From: Opitutia bacterium
Lineage (GTDB): Bacteria; Verrucomicrobiota; Verrucomicrobiia; Opitutales; UBA953
Assembly (NCBI GenBank): GCA_003569245.1
Contig: BGOM01000018.1
Location: 1 to 62,756, forward strand
DNA: 62,756 bases
Direction: 5' to 3'
Part shown: positions 42,427 to 51,355 of the stretch, piece by piece
How the letters are laid out: each line of letters begins with the position of its first letter
Position numbering within the stretch: position 1 is the first letter of the stretch
Translations under genes and position numbers: made by a program
The notes under the pieces: generated by a model
Told to the model about the DNA's origin: nothing
The model's input: the letters and a program-made list of their open reading frames with translations, nothing else
Database searches by the model: none

Positions 42427-45400
42427 ATGAATCTCCTTTCCTTGGTCCTTCGCCGGCCGGTCACCTTGGTGGTCGGGGTCGTCGGACTCGTCCTCGCGGC
42501 CCTCTTCGGCCTGAACCGCATGGCCAAGGACGTCTTCCCGCCCCTGAACGTGCCGACGATCTACGTCGCCCAGCCGTTCGGCGGCATGGACGCCGCCCAG
42601 ATGGAAGGCTTCCTCACGTTCTATTACGAATACCACTTCCTCTACATCACCGGCATCGAGCACGTCGAATCGAAGAACATCCAGGGCGCCGCGGTGATGA
42701 AGCTCCAGTTCCACCCCGGGACCGACATGTCCCAGGCGATGAGCGAGACGATCGGCTACGTGAACCGCTCGCGCGCCATGATGCCGCCGGGCACCGTGCC
42801 GCCGTTCGTCATGCGCTTCGACGCCGGCAGCGTGCCGATCGGTCAGCTCGTCTTCGCGAGCGAGACGCGTTCCGTCGCGCAGCTGCAGGACGCCGCGCTG
42901 AACACCGTCCGCCCGCTCTTCGCCACCCTGCCCGGCGTCTCGGCGCCCCCGCCCTTCGGCGGCAGCGCCCGCACCATCCTCGTCAACCTCAACCCCGACC
43001 GCCTGCGCAGCACGGGCGTCGCGCCCGAGGAGGTCGCCGCCGCCCTGGCCGGCGCCAACGCCATCCTGCCGGCGGGCAACCTCGTCCTCGGTGACCAGAA
43101 CCTCCTGGTCCCGGTGAACGCCACCGTCCGCAACATCAGGGACCTCGAGACCGTCCCGGTACGGGCCGGCCAGAACCCGCCCGTGCTCATCCGCGACCTC
43201 GCGCAGGTCGTGGACGGGGCCGACGCCGTGACGAGCTATGCCCTCGTGGACGGGCGCCGCACCGTCTACATCCCCGTCACCAAGCGCTCCGACGCCTCGA
43301 CCCTGGCCGTGGCGGAGGTCGTCAAACGCAACCTCGGCGTCTTCCAGAACGCCGTCCCGGCGGACATCAAGGTCTCTTACGAGATGGACCAGAGCCCGAT
43401 CGTCGAACGGGCCATCCATGACCTCTTCCTCGAGGCCGTGCTCGGCGCGTTCCTGACCGGACTGATGGTCTTCCTCTTCCTCCGCGACGCCCGCAGCACG
43501 CTCGTCGTCGTCGTCAACATCCCCCTCGCCCTGCTCATCGCCTTGCTCGGCCTCTGGCTGTGCGGGCAGACCATCAACCTCATGACCTTGGGCGGGCTCG
43601 CCTTGGCGGTCGGCATCCTCGTGGACGAGGCCACGGTGGCCATCGAAGCCATCCAGCAGGAACGCGAGCAAGGACGTCCCGTGGCGCGGGCGGTGCGCGA
43701 CGCCATCGCCGCGACCGCCGGGCCGCGCTTCCTGGCCATGGCGTGCGTCGTGGCCGTCTTCCTCCCTTCCCTGTTCATGGAAGGCCCGGCGCAGGCCCTC
43801 TTCCTCCCTCTTTCGCTCGCGGTCGGCTTCAGCATGATCGCCTCGTATGTCCTCTCGTCCACCTTGCTGCCCGTCCTCGCCGTCTGGCTGCTCAAGGAGG
43901 ACGGCGCGCACGCCCCGGGTTTCTTCGCCCAAGTCAAGGCCCGCTACGCGGCCCTGCTCGACGTCGCGCTCGCCCGCAAGGGCCTCGTCGTCCTGGGCGG
44001 CGTCGCCCTCGCCGCGACCTTCCTCGCGACCCTCGGTCCGAAACTCGGCCGGGAAATCTTCCCGCCCGCCAACAACGGCCAGTTGCAGGTCCGCCTGCGC
44101 GCCCCCGCCGGCACCAAGCTCGACAAGACGGAGCAGATCGCCCTGCGCGCCCTGGACCTCATCAAGCAGGAGATCGGCGCCGAGAACATCGGCACCACGC
44201 TCGGACTCGTCGGCGTGCACGCGCCGAACTACCCCGTCAACCTGGTGCACGCCTGGAACAGCGGTACCGACGAGGCCACCCTGCAGGTCCAGCTCAAGCC
44301 GGACGCGAAGGTCGACCTCGACGTCGCCAAGGAGAACCTCCGCCGGCGCCTCGGCGCCGCCCTGCCGGACGTCCGCCTCTCCTTCGAGCCCGCGGACATC
44401 GTCAGCCGCGTCATGAGTTTCGGCGCGGCGACCCCGATCGAGATCGCCGTCAGCGGACCGTCCCTCGCGGACAATCGCGCCCACGCCGAGGCCGTGCGGG
44501 CCGAACTGGCCAAGATCCCGGAGTTGCGCGACCTCCAGTTCGCCCAGACCATCGACGCCCCCGCGCTCGAGGTGAACATCCACCGCGAGAAGGCCGGCCT
44601 CATGGGCATCCGGATGGCCGACGCCGCCCGCTCCGTCATCGAGGCTACCGGGTCGAGCCGCTTCATCCTGGCCAATTACTGGGCCGACCCCAAGACCGGC
44701 GTCGCCTTCCAGGTCCAGGTGCAGGTTCCGGCGGCCATGACCAAGAGCGTCGAGGACCTGCGCAACCTGCCTGTCGGCACCGCCGGCCAGCAGCCCGTGT
44801 TGCTGCGCTCCATCGCCACCCTCAAGGAAGGCGTCGCCGTCGCGCAGTACGATCGCTACAACATGCAGCGACTAGCGACCCTGACCGCCAATTACGCCGG
44901 CACCGACCTCGGCCACCTCTCCGACCGGATCGATGCCGCCATCGCCGCGGCCGGGAAGCCTCCGGCCAAGGTGAAGGTCGACCAGCGCGGCCAGGTCCCG
45001 CCGTTGCGTGAGCTGCTCGCCGGGCTCGGCGGCGGCCTCGCCATCGCTCTCGTCATCGTCGCCCTGCTCCTCGCCGCCCACTTCCAGAGCCTCCGGCTCG
45101 CCGCGATCGTGCTGACCTCGCTGAGCGTCGTCCTTGCCGGCGTGGTCGCCGCGCTCCTGCTCACCGGCTCGACGCTGAACATCGAGAGCTTCATCGGCGC
45201 CATCATGGCCGTCGGCGTCGCCGTCGCGAATTCCATCCTCCTGCTCACCGCCGCCGAAGAGGCCCGGAACGGCGGCGCCTCGGCCGCGGACGCCGCCCGC
45301 CAGGCCGGTTCCGGGCGCCTGCGCGCCATCCTGATGACCTCGCTGGCCATGCTTGCGGGCATGATCCCGATGGCCCTCGGCTGGTCCGAGGCCGGCAGCC

Positions 45401-45579
45401 AGACCGCCCCGCTGGGTCGCGCCGTGATGGGTGGCCTCATCTTCGGCACCGTCGCCACGCTCACGCTCGTCCCCGCCGCCTACGCCTGGATCATGGGCCC
45501 CGTCGGACGTGCCTCCCTCTCCGTCGACCCTGACGATCCTCGCAGCCCCCATTTCCAAAAAGACCATGCCGTCTCCTAA
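42427..45579 (+). CDS. RND-family efflux permease
   Basis: This 1050-residue inner-membrane pump has the standard RND layout: a first helix with LVLRRPVTLVVGVVGLVLAA, a large periplasmic loop, a helix block starting FLTGLMVFLFLRDARSTLVV, and a second half repeating it. Motifs include LMTLGGLALAVGILVDEATVAIE, carrying the proton-relay-type Asp region, and the late SFIGAIMAVGVAVANSILLL. It expels compounds by proton antiport with the adaptor and TolC-like channel encoded downstream. The gene order permease-adaptor-channel is the reverse of the more common adaptor-first arrangement. The stop overlaps the adaptor start by 14 bases. Substrates unknown. Confidence 0.93.
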   Translation: MNLLSLVLRRPVTLVVGVVGLVLAALFGLNRMAKDVFPPLNVPTIYVAQPFGGMDAAQMEGFLTFYYEYHFLYITGIEHVESKNIQGAAVMKLQFHPGTDMSQAMSETIGYVNRSRAMMPPGTVPPFVMRFDAGSVPIGQLVFASETRSVAQLQDAALNTVRPLFATLPGVSAPPPFGGSARTILVNLNPDRLRSTGVAPEEVAAALAGANAILPAGNLVLGDQNLLVPVNATVRNIRDLETVPVRAGQNPPVLIRDLAQVVDGADAVTSYALVDGRRTVYIPVTKRSDASTLAVAEVVKRNLGVFQNAVPADIKVSYEMDQSPIVERAIHDLFLEAVLGAFLTGLMVFLFLRDARSTLVVVVNIPLALLIALLGLWLCGQTINLMTLGGLALAVGILVDEATVAIEAIQQEREQGRPVARAVRDAIAATAGPRFLAMACVVAVFLPSLFMEGPAQALFLPLSLAVGFSMIASYVLSSTLLPVLAVWLLKEDGAHAPGFFAQVKARYAALLDVALARKGLVVLGGVALAATFLATLGPKLGREIFPPANNGQLQVRLRAPAGTKLDKTEQIALRALDLIKQEIGAENIGTTLGLVGVHAPNYPVNLVHAWNSGTDEATLQVQLKPDAKVDLDVAKENLRRRLGAALPDVRLSFEPADIVSRVMSFGAATPIEIAVSGPSLADNRAHAEAVRAELAKIPELRDLQFAQTIDAPALEVNIHREKAGLMGIRMADAARSVIEATGSSRFILANYWADPKTGVAFQVQVQVPAAMTKSVEDLRNLPVGTAGQQPVLLRSIATLKEGVAVAQYDRYNMQRLATLTANYAGTDLGHLSDRIDAAIAAAGKPPAKVKVDQRGQVPPLRELLAGLGGGLAIALVIVALLLAAHFQSLRLAAIVLTSLSVVLAGVVAALLLTGSTLNIESFIGAIMAVGVAVANSILLLTAAEEARNGGASAADAARQAGSGRLRAILMTSLAMLAGMIPMALGWSEAGSQTAPLGRAVMGGLIFGTVATLTLVPAAYAWIMGPVGRASLSVDPDDPRSPHFQKDHAVS

Positions 45580-46579
45580 GCTCCTCGCGCTCTGCCTCGG
45601 CGCGCTCACCCTCTCAGCCGCCGACTTCCCCGTCACGCGGCTCCAGACCGGCGACATCACCCGCAGCGTCCAGCTGCTCGGCGAAGTCCGCCCGAACCAG
45701 CAGGTCGCGCTGTACGCCAAGGTCGGCGGCTACGTCAAGGCGCTCCGGGCCGACATCGGCGACCGCGTGGCCGCGGGCCAGGTGCTCGCCGAGCTCGAGG
45801 TCCCGGAACTCATCGCCGACGAGGCGCGCACCCGCGCCGAGCTCGCCCTCGCCGAGCTCGAGCATCGCCGCCTGCAGGAAGCCGCCAAACAGGCGCCCGA
45901 CCTCGTCCCCCGCCAGCAGGTCGACGCCGCGGCCGCCAAGCTCGCCGTCGCCAAGGCCGCGCAGGAACGCAACGCCACGCTCCTCGGTTTCGCCCTGATC
46001 CGCGCTCCTTTCGCCGGCGTCATCAGCCGGCGCTCCGTCGATGTCGGCGCCTTCGTCCCGGCGGCGACCGGCGGCGGCGCCGGCCCGGCCGCCCTCTTCG
46101 TGCTGACCGACTTCGCCACCGTGCGCGTGCAGGCCGCCCTGCCGGAGAGCGAAGCCGGCCTGGCCGCCCCGGGCCAGCCCGTCAGCGTCCTGGCCGAGGC
46201 CGCCGGCGCGAAACCGTACGCGAGCCAGCTGACGCGTCTTTCCGGTGTGCTCGAGAACCCGAGCAAGACCATGCTGATCGAATCCGTCCTGCCCAATCCC
46301 GACGGCGCGCTGAAGCCCGGCATGTACGCCAACGTCCGCCTCGGCATCGAGACGCACCGGGGCGTCCGCCTGCTGCCCCTGACCGCCGTGATCATGGAGA
46401 AGGCCGTCGCCACCGCCTACGTCCATGAAGCCGGCAAGGCCCGTCGGCGCGTGCTCAAGGCCGGCTTCAACGACGGGACGAACCTCGAGATCCTCGATGG
46501 CCTCAAGCCCGACGAGGACATCCTCGTGGTCGGCACCGCCACGCTCACCGACGGCCAGGCCGTCACGCTGACCCGATGA
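45566..46579 (+). CDS. RND efflux periplasmic adaptor (HlyD/AcrA type)
   Basis: This 337-residue membrane-fusion protein has a signal peptide (to about LTLSAAD) and the usual lipoyl/barrel-sandwich half motif VALYAKVGGYVKALRADIGD, with RVAAGQVLAELEVPEL. A short alpha-helical hairpin (about 80-130, Ala-rich) is followed by the returning GFALIRAPFAGVISRRSVDV. Beta-barrel and membrane-proximal parts follow (VRLGIETHRGVRLLPLTAV). It links the permease to the outer-membrane channel. No lipobox Cys is seen, so it is probably soluble periplasmic. It overlaps the genes on both sides, supporting one transcript. Confidence 0.92.
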   Translation: MPSPKLLALCLGALTLSAADFPVTRLQTGDITRSVQLLGEVRPNQQVALYAKVGGYVKALRADIGDRVAAGQVLAELEVPELIADEARTRAELALAELEHRRLQEAAKQAPDLVPRQQVDAAAAKLAVAKAAQERNATLLGFALIRAPFAGVISRRSVDVGAFVPAATGGGAGPAALFVLTDFATVRVQAALPESEAGLAAPGQPVSVLAEAAGAKPYASQLTRLSGVLENPSKTMLIESVLPNPDGALKPGMYANVRLGIETHRGVRLLPLTAVIMEKAVATAYVHEAGKARRRVLKAGFNDGTNLEILDGLKPDEDILVVGTATLTDGQAVTLTR

Positions 46580-47886
46580 GCCGCACCTTCGCCTTCCTCG
46601 CCCTCCTGCTCGCCGCAACGGGGCTTCTCCGGGCGCAGACCCCCGCCCCCGCCACGGCGACGGTCGACCTGGTCACCGTCCTGCGACTGGCGGGCGCCGA
46701 GGCGATCGACGTCCAGCTCGCGGCGGCCCGCCTCCGCGAGGCCCGCGCCGCGGCCGATAGCGCCACCTGGGCGCTCTTCCCGACGCTCTCGCCCGGCGTC
46801 GCCTACCGCAAGCACTCCGGCCAGCTGCAGGATATCGTCGGCCAGGTGAGCGACATCACCAAGGAATCCGTCTCCGCCGGGGCCACCCTCGGGGTCTCCC
46901 TTGAGCTCGGCGAAGCCGTGTACCGGCGTCTCGCCGCCAAGCAGACCGCGCGCGCCGCGGAGCACCAGCTCGATGCGCAGCGACGCCAGACGGTGCTCGC
47001 GGGCGCCGCCGCTTATTTCGAACTCGCCCGGGCGCACCACGCCGTGACGCTGCTCACGGATGCCGTCCGCAACGCGCGGGAATACCGTGCGCAGATCGCG
47101 CAGGGCGTCACCGCCGGCGTCGCCTTCAAGGGGGATGAACTCCGCGCCGCCGCGCAGGTCAGCCGGATCGCGTTGCGACTCAGCCAGGCCCAGGAGCAAC
47201 GCCGCGCCGAGTCCGCGCGTCTCGCCCAGGTGTTGCGACTGAAGATCACCGAGGAACTGCTGCCCGCGGACGAACGTCCCTTCCCCCTCGCCGTGGGCTT
47301 CGAGGCCCGCCGCCTCGACGACCTCGTCCGGATCGCCCTCGCCCGCCGGCCGGAAATCCAAGCGGCCGCGGCGCTGCAGCAGGCGGCCACCCACCAGGGG
47401 GACGCCGCCGCTTACGCGCCGCTCTACCCGACGCTCGGGGCGCAGGTCTTCGCGGGCGGCCTGGGCGGCAGCGCCGGCTCGGCGCGGCGGGACTTCGACG
47501 GCAGCACGGATACCCTCGTCACGCTTTCCTGGAAGATCGGCGCCGGCGGGCTGTTCGATGGCGCCCGGCAGGACGGCGCCCGCTCGCGCCTCCGGCAAGC
47601 CGAGCTCAGCCGGGCGAAGGCCAGCGACGAGATCGTCCGCCAGGTGGTCGAGGCCCATGCGGGGATTCATTACCTCGCGGAGCAGGTCAAGATCGCCGAG
47701 GAGGCCGTGCGGAACGCCGAGCAGGGCTACCGACTGTCGCTTGAACGAAAAGAACTGGCCGTCGGCGTCGTCCTGGAGACGTTGCAGTCCCAGCAGGACC
47801 TCATCCAGTCACGCCTCGATTATGCGCAGACCGTGGGGGAGTGGAACAAGGCCCACTACCGCCTGAAAGCCGCGATCGGCGAATGA
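46576..47886 (+). CDS. TolC-family outer-membrane efflux protein
   Basis: This 436-residue outer-membrane channel component has a signal peptide (to about LLRAQTP) and two OEP repeats made of long Ala/Arg-rich helices (for example AAARLREARAAADSATWALF and RRPEIQAAAALQQAATHQGD). Beta-strand segments lie between them (TLGVSLELGEAVY and TLVTLSWKIGAGGLFDG). The last helix, DLIQSRLDYAQTVGEWNKAH, is typical of the family. It starts by ATGA overlap with the adaptor gene, completing the three-gene efflux operon. A sulfatase gene begins 50 bases later. Confidence 0.9.
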   Translation: MSRTFAFLALLLAATGLLRAQTPAPATATVDLVTVLRLAGAEAIDVQLAAARLREARAAADSATWALFPTLSPGVAYRKHSGQLQDIVGQVSDITKESVSAGATLGVSLELGEAVYRRLAAKQTARAAEHQLDAQRRQTVLAGAAAYFELARAHHAVTLLTDAVRNAREYRAQIAQGVTAGVAFKGDELRAAAQVSRIALRLSQAQEQRRAESARLAQVLRLKITEELLPADERPFPLAVGFEARRLDDLVRIALARRPEIQAAAALQQAATHQGDAAAYAPLYPTLGAQVFAGGLGGSAGSARRDFDGSTDTLVTLSWKIGAGGLFDGARQDGARSRLRQAELSRAKASDEIVRQVVEAHAGIHYLAEQVKIAEEAVRNAEQGYRLSLERKELAVGVVLETLQSQQDLIQSRLDYAQTVGEWNKAHYRLKAAIGE

Positions 47887-47936
47887 TCCGGAGGGGTCCG
47901 GCCGAAACCTTGTCAGCTTCGGGGGGTTTCTCTGGC

Positions 47937-49637
47937 ATGCGTATCACCTTGCACTGCGCCCTGCTCGCTGTCGCGGCGTTGCTGACCAGCCTCCAGGCGG
48001 CCGAAGCCCGTCGCCCCAACGTCCTCTTCATCGCGGTCGATGACCTTCGCCCGGAAGTGGCCGCCTCCGGCAGCGACCTGATCAAGACGCCCAACCTCGA
48101 CCGGATCGCGGCGCGCGGCACGACGTTCGAGCGCGCCTACTGCCAACAGGCCGTGTGCAGCCCTTCCCGTTCCTCCCTGATGACCGGGCGACGCCCCGAC
48201 GCCACGCGCGTCTGGGACCTGGAGACGCATTTTCGGAAAGCGCTGCCCGACGCCGTGACCGTCGCCCAGTATTTCAAGGAGCATGGCTACCACAGCCAGG
48301 GCATGGGCAAGATTTTCCACGGCGGCTTCGACGACGCTCCCAGCTGGTCCGTGCCGTGGGGCACGCCCAAGGCCCCCACCTACGCTTCGACCGCGGCCCA
48401 GAAAGAGCAGACTGACCCGGCCAACAAGAACAAGAAGGGCAAGCTCAAGGGCCCCGCGACCGAGCAGGAGGATGTGCCCGACGATACGTTTGTCGACGGC
48501 AAGGTCGCGCGGCTCGCCGCCAGCACCCTCGCCGAGCTCAAGCGCCAGGACCGACCGTTCTTCCTCGCCGTCGGCATGGCGCGCCCCCACCTGCCGTTCG
48601 TCGCGCCGAAAAAATACTGGGACCTTTACGACCCGGCCAAGATTTACACGCCGGCTTTCCGCAAGCTTCCGGAAGGAGCCCCGGCGTTCGTCGGCCATAA
48701 CAACAGCGAGCTGAAGAGCTACTCCGACGTCCCCGACGTGGGACCGGTCGACGAGCAGACGGCGCGCCATCTCCGGCATGGTTACTACGCGGCGATCAGC
48801 TACATGGATGCCCAGGTCGGCCTGATCCTCGATGCGCTGGAGAAGGAAGGCCTCGCCGACCACACGGTGATCGTCCTCTGGGGCGACCATGGCTGGCAGC
48901 TCGGCGAACACGGCCTCTGGCACAAGCACACCAACTTCGAGCTCGCGGCGCGGGCGCCGTTGCTGATCAGCGTCCCCGGCCAGAAGGCCGCCGGCCGCAA
49001 GAGCCTGGCGCTCGCCGAGTTCATCGACATCTACCCCACCCTCGCCGACGTCTGCGGCCTGCCTATGCCCAAGGGCGTCGAAGGCGTGAGCCTCAAGCCC
49101 GCGCTGGACGACGCGACGGCCAAGGTCCGTCCGGTCGCCATCAGCCAGTATCCCCGCCAGGACGCCGGCAAGTCGCTCATGGGTTACAGCCTCCGTGACG
49201 AACGGTGGCGTCTCACCCTCTGGCGCGACCGGGTCACGAACGCGATCCACGCCACCGAACTGTACGACGAGGTCGGCGACCCCCACGAGACCGCCAATGT
49301 CGCCGCCAAGCCGGAGCATGCCGAGGTCATCGCGCGGCTGACGAAATTCCTGCCGCCGCCCATCGCTCCGGCGTCGGCGGCGAACGGCGAAGGCCCGAGG
49401 AAGGAGAAAGGCAAGACGGCCGACCCCTCGGCCCCGAAGCCCGCGGTCGCGGACGCCGAGAAAGACCGGACCGCCATGTTCGAGCGACGCGACGTCAACA
49501 AGGACGGCAGGCTCTCCAAGGACGAGTACATGTCCAAGCAGAAGGATCCGGCCCACGCGGCCGAGAACTTCGTGAAATTCGACCGCGACAAGAGCGGCGA
49601 GCTCACGAAGGACGAGTTCGTGAAGATGGGCAAGTGA
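47937..49637 (+). CDS. Exported sulfatase with C-terminal EF-hand pair
   Basis: This 566-residue protein has a signal peptide (to about LLTSLQAAEA) and an iduronate-2-sulfatase-like domain: NVLFIAVDDLRPEVAASGSD, the formylglycine motif VCSPSRSSLMTGRRPD (Cys74), VIVLWGDHGWQLGEHGLWHK, and ELYDEVGDPHETANVA. After a Lys/Pro-rich linker (about 480-510), two EF-hand loops follow: DVNKDGRLSKDE (about 519-530) and DRDKSGELTKDE (about 548-559), each with Asp at 1, 3 and 5 and Glu at 12 except Ser at position 5 of the second. These should bind calcium and may dock the enzyme on a surface or stabilise it. The substrate is probably a sulfated glycan. First gene of the exported catabolic block. Confidence 0.92.
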   Translation: MRITLHCALLAVAALLTSLQAAEARRPNVLFIAVDDLRPEVAASGSDLIKTPNLDRIAARGTTFERAYCQQAVCSPSRSSLMTGRRPDATRVWDLETHFRKALPDAVTVAQYFKEHGYHSQGMGKIFHGGFDDAPSWSVPWGTPKAPTYASTAAQKEQTDPANKNKKGKLKGPATEQEDVPDDTFVDGKVARLAASTLAELKRQDRPFFLAVGMARPHLPFVAPKKYWDLYDPAKIYTPAFRKLPEGAPAFVGHNNSELKSYSDVPDVGPVDEQTARHLRHGYYAAISYMDAQVGLILDALEKEGLADHTVIVLWGDHGWQLGEHGLWHKHTNFELAARAPLLISVPGQKAAGRKSLALAEFIDIYPTLADVCGLPMPKGVEGVSLKPALDDATAKVRPVAISQYPRQDAGKSLMGYSLRDERWRLTLWRDRVTNAIHATELYDEVGDPHETANVAAKPEHAEVIARLTKFLPPPIAPASAANGEGPRKEKGKTADPSAPKPAVADAEKDRTAMFERRDVNKDGRLSKDEYMSKQKDPAHAAENFVKFDRDKSGELTKDEFVKMGK

Positions 49638-49679
49638 CGCCCCCTTGACCTCCTCGCCCGACCGCCCCACCTTGTCGCG

Positions 49680-49883
49680 ATGCAAGGCCTCCTGATCGTG
49701 CTCCTCGCCTTCCGCGCCCTCTTCCTCCTCGGAGCCGCGGGTCTATGCGTCTACGGCTTCCTCGCGGCCGGCGAACCGGGCGTGCCCGCCTATTGGCGGC
49801 TGGCCTATGCGGCCGGCTTCGCCTTGTCCCTGGGGCTGATGTGGGCGGTCTGGCGCTCCTTCCGGGCGATCCGCAAGGGCTGA
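49680..49883 (+). CDS. Small two-helix membrane protein, unknown function
   Basis: This 67-residue protein has two predicted transmembrane helices (GLLIVLLAFRALFLLGAAGL and LAYAAGFALSLGLMWAVW) joined by a short loop, with a basic C-terminal tail RSFRAIRKG. I do not recognise a family. Its reading is supported by a promoter-like TTGACC-17-CACCTT ending six bases before the ATG, and by tight packing against the GH79 gene (four bases). It could be a local membrane factor for the glycan block or an unrelated small protein. Confidence 0.6.
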   Translation: MQGLLIVLLAFRALFLLGAAGLCVYGFLAAGEPGVPAYWRLAYAAGFALSLGLMWAVWRSFRAIRKG

Positions 49884-49887
49884 CCCG

Positions 49888-51297
49888 ATGCGGCTCGCCT
49901 TCCTTCTCCTGGCGTGCGGCGCCGCGGCGGCCGCGGCCGAGTCCGCCACGGTCACCGTCGACTTCGACCGACCGGGCGCCCGCATCCCCGCGGACTTCCT
50001 GGGCATCAGCTACGAGAAGAACGCGCTCGTGGAACCGCACTTCACGCCCGCCAACACGACCCTCATCAACCTTCACCGCAACCTCGGCGCGGGCACGCTG
50101 CGCCTCGGCGGCAACAAGGTCGAACTCACGCGCTGGGAGGCCGGCGCCACCGCCGCCCTGGATAGATCGACCGGCTTGGCCGTGATCGGTCGCGCGACCC
50201 TGGACGACCTTTATGGTTTCCTGAAGGCCACGGGATGGCGATGCCTGCACGGCCTCAATCTCGCCGGCAGCCAGCCGGCGGCTTCCGCGGACGAAGCCGC
50301 CTACGCGCTCAAGGTCGGCGCGACGTCGGTGCTGGCCTTCGAGGTCGGCAACGAACCGAACCTCTACCCCAACCACGACCTCCGCCCCAAAGGCTACGAT
50401 TGCCGGGCCTACCTCCCCGAGGCCCGCGCGGCGATCAAAGTCCTCCGCGCCCGCAACCCCGGGGTCATCCTCGCGGGGCCGGCGACCGCCCGCCGCCCGG
50501 ACCATTGGTTCGAGGACGCCGTGGTCGGCCTCACAGGCCAGGTCGAGATCGGCACCTCGCATCTCTACGCGCTCTCGGGCGGCTCAACCAACCCCAAGTC
50601 GGCCAATTTCCCCTCGGTCGAGAACCTGCTGCTACCGGCTACCCTGGCCAAGGACCTCACGATGGTGGACGAACACCGGGCCGCCGCGAAGGCCGCGGGG
50701 ATGGGCTACCGCCTTGCGGAATGTAATTCCGTGTCGAACGGCGGGCGCGCCGGCGTGAGCGATACCTTCGTTTCCGCGCTCTGGGCCGTCGACTTCCTCT
50801 TCGCCGTGGCCGAACACGGTGCCGACGGCATCAATTTCCACTGCAACCTCAAGCCCGGCAGCTACTCGCCGATCACCCGCGGGGCCGCCCCGGGAACCTA
50901 CGCGGTCGCGCCGCTTTACTACGCGATGCTCCTCTTCCGGGACGCGGGACGCGGTCGTCTGCTGCCCGTGAAAACGGCTTCCGCCGCGAACGTCGTCGCC
51001 CATGCCACCCTCGAGGACGACGGCGGCGCCCGCGTCGTGCTCGTGAACAAGGACCTCACGCAGGAGGTCGTCGCCACGATCCTCGTCGGTGGACAGTTCA
51101 AGGTCGGTCGCCTGAGCTGGTTGAGCGCGCCGCAGGCGAAGACCAAGGAAGGCATCACCTACGCGGGGGCACCGGTCCGGGCGGACGGAAGCTGGCAACC
51201 TGCCCTCCAGACCGAGCGGAGCCCGGCGATCCGCGACGGCCGGCTGGTGGTCACCCTGCCCCCGGCCAGCGCCGTGGTCCTGTCCCTCGTCAAGTAA
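49888..51297 (+). CDS. Glycoside hydrolase family 79-like enzyme
   Basis: This 469-residue exported protein has a signal peptide (to about AAAAAAE) and a (beta/alpha)8 retaining glycosidase domain, then a beta-sandwich C-terminal domain. It has FLGISYEKNALVEPHFTPAN early, the acid/base Glu156 in FEVGNEPNLYPN, and a probable nucleophile Glu278 in YRLAECNSVSNGG. YYAMLLFRDAGRGRLLPV precedes the C-terminal sandwich. The pattern fits GH79, whose members include heparanase and beta-glucuronidases acting on uronic-acid polymers such as heparan sulfate or arabinogalactan. Neighbouring sulfatases agree with a sulfated, uronate-containing substrate. The exact activity is inferred. Confidence 0.85.
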   Translation: MRLAFLLLACGAAAAAAESATVTVDFDRPGARIPADFLGISYEKNALVEPHFTPANTTLINLHRNLGAGTLRLGGNKVELTRWEAGATAALDRSTGLAVIGRATLDDLYGFLKATGWRCLHGLNLAGSQPAASADEAAYALKVGATSVLAFEVGNEPNLYPNHDLRPKGYDCRAYLPEARAAIKVLRARNPGVILAGPATARRPDHWFEDAVVGLTGQVEIGTSHLYALSGGSTNPKSANFPSVENLLLPATLAKDLTMVDEHRAAAKAAGMGYRLAECNSVSNGGRAGVSDTFVSALWAVDFLFAVAEHGADGINFHCNLKPGSYSPITRGAAPGTYAVAPLYYAMLLFRDAGRGRLLPVKTASAANVVAHATLEDDGGARVVLVNKDLTQEVVATILVGGQFKVGRLSWLSAPQAKTKEGITYAGAPVRADGSWQPALQTERSPAIRDGRLVVTLPPASAVVLSLVK

Positions 51298-51355
51298 GGC
51301 CTCGGCGGAGTCCGGTTGACGGACCAAGGATTATGCCCGATGTTGGCGCACCCCC

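Noticed and set aside
42364..44583. 739-residue minus-strand frame opposite the RND permease
   Set aside because: No recognisable domain, and the plus strand is unmistakably an RND pump.
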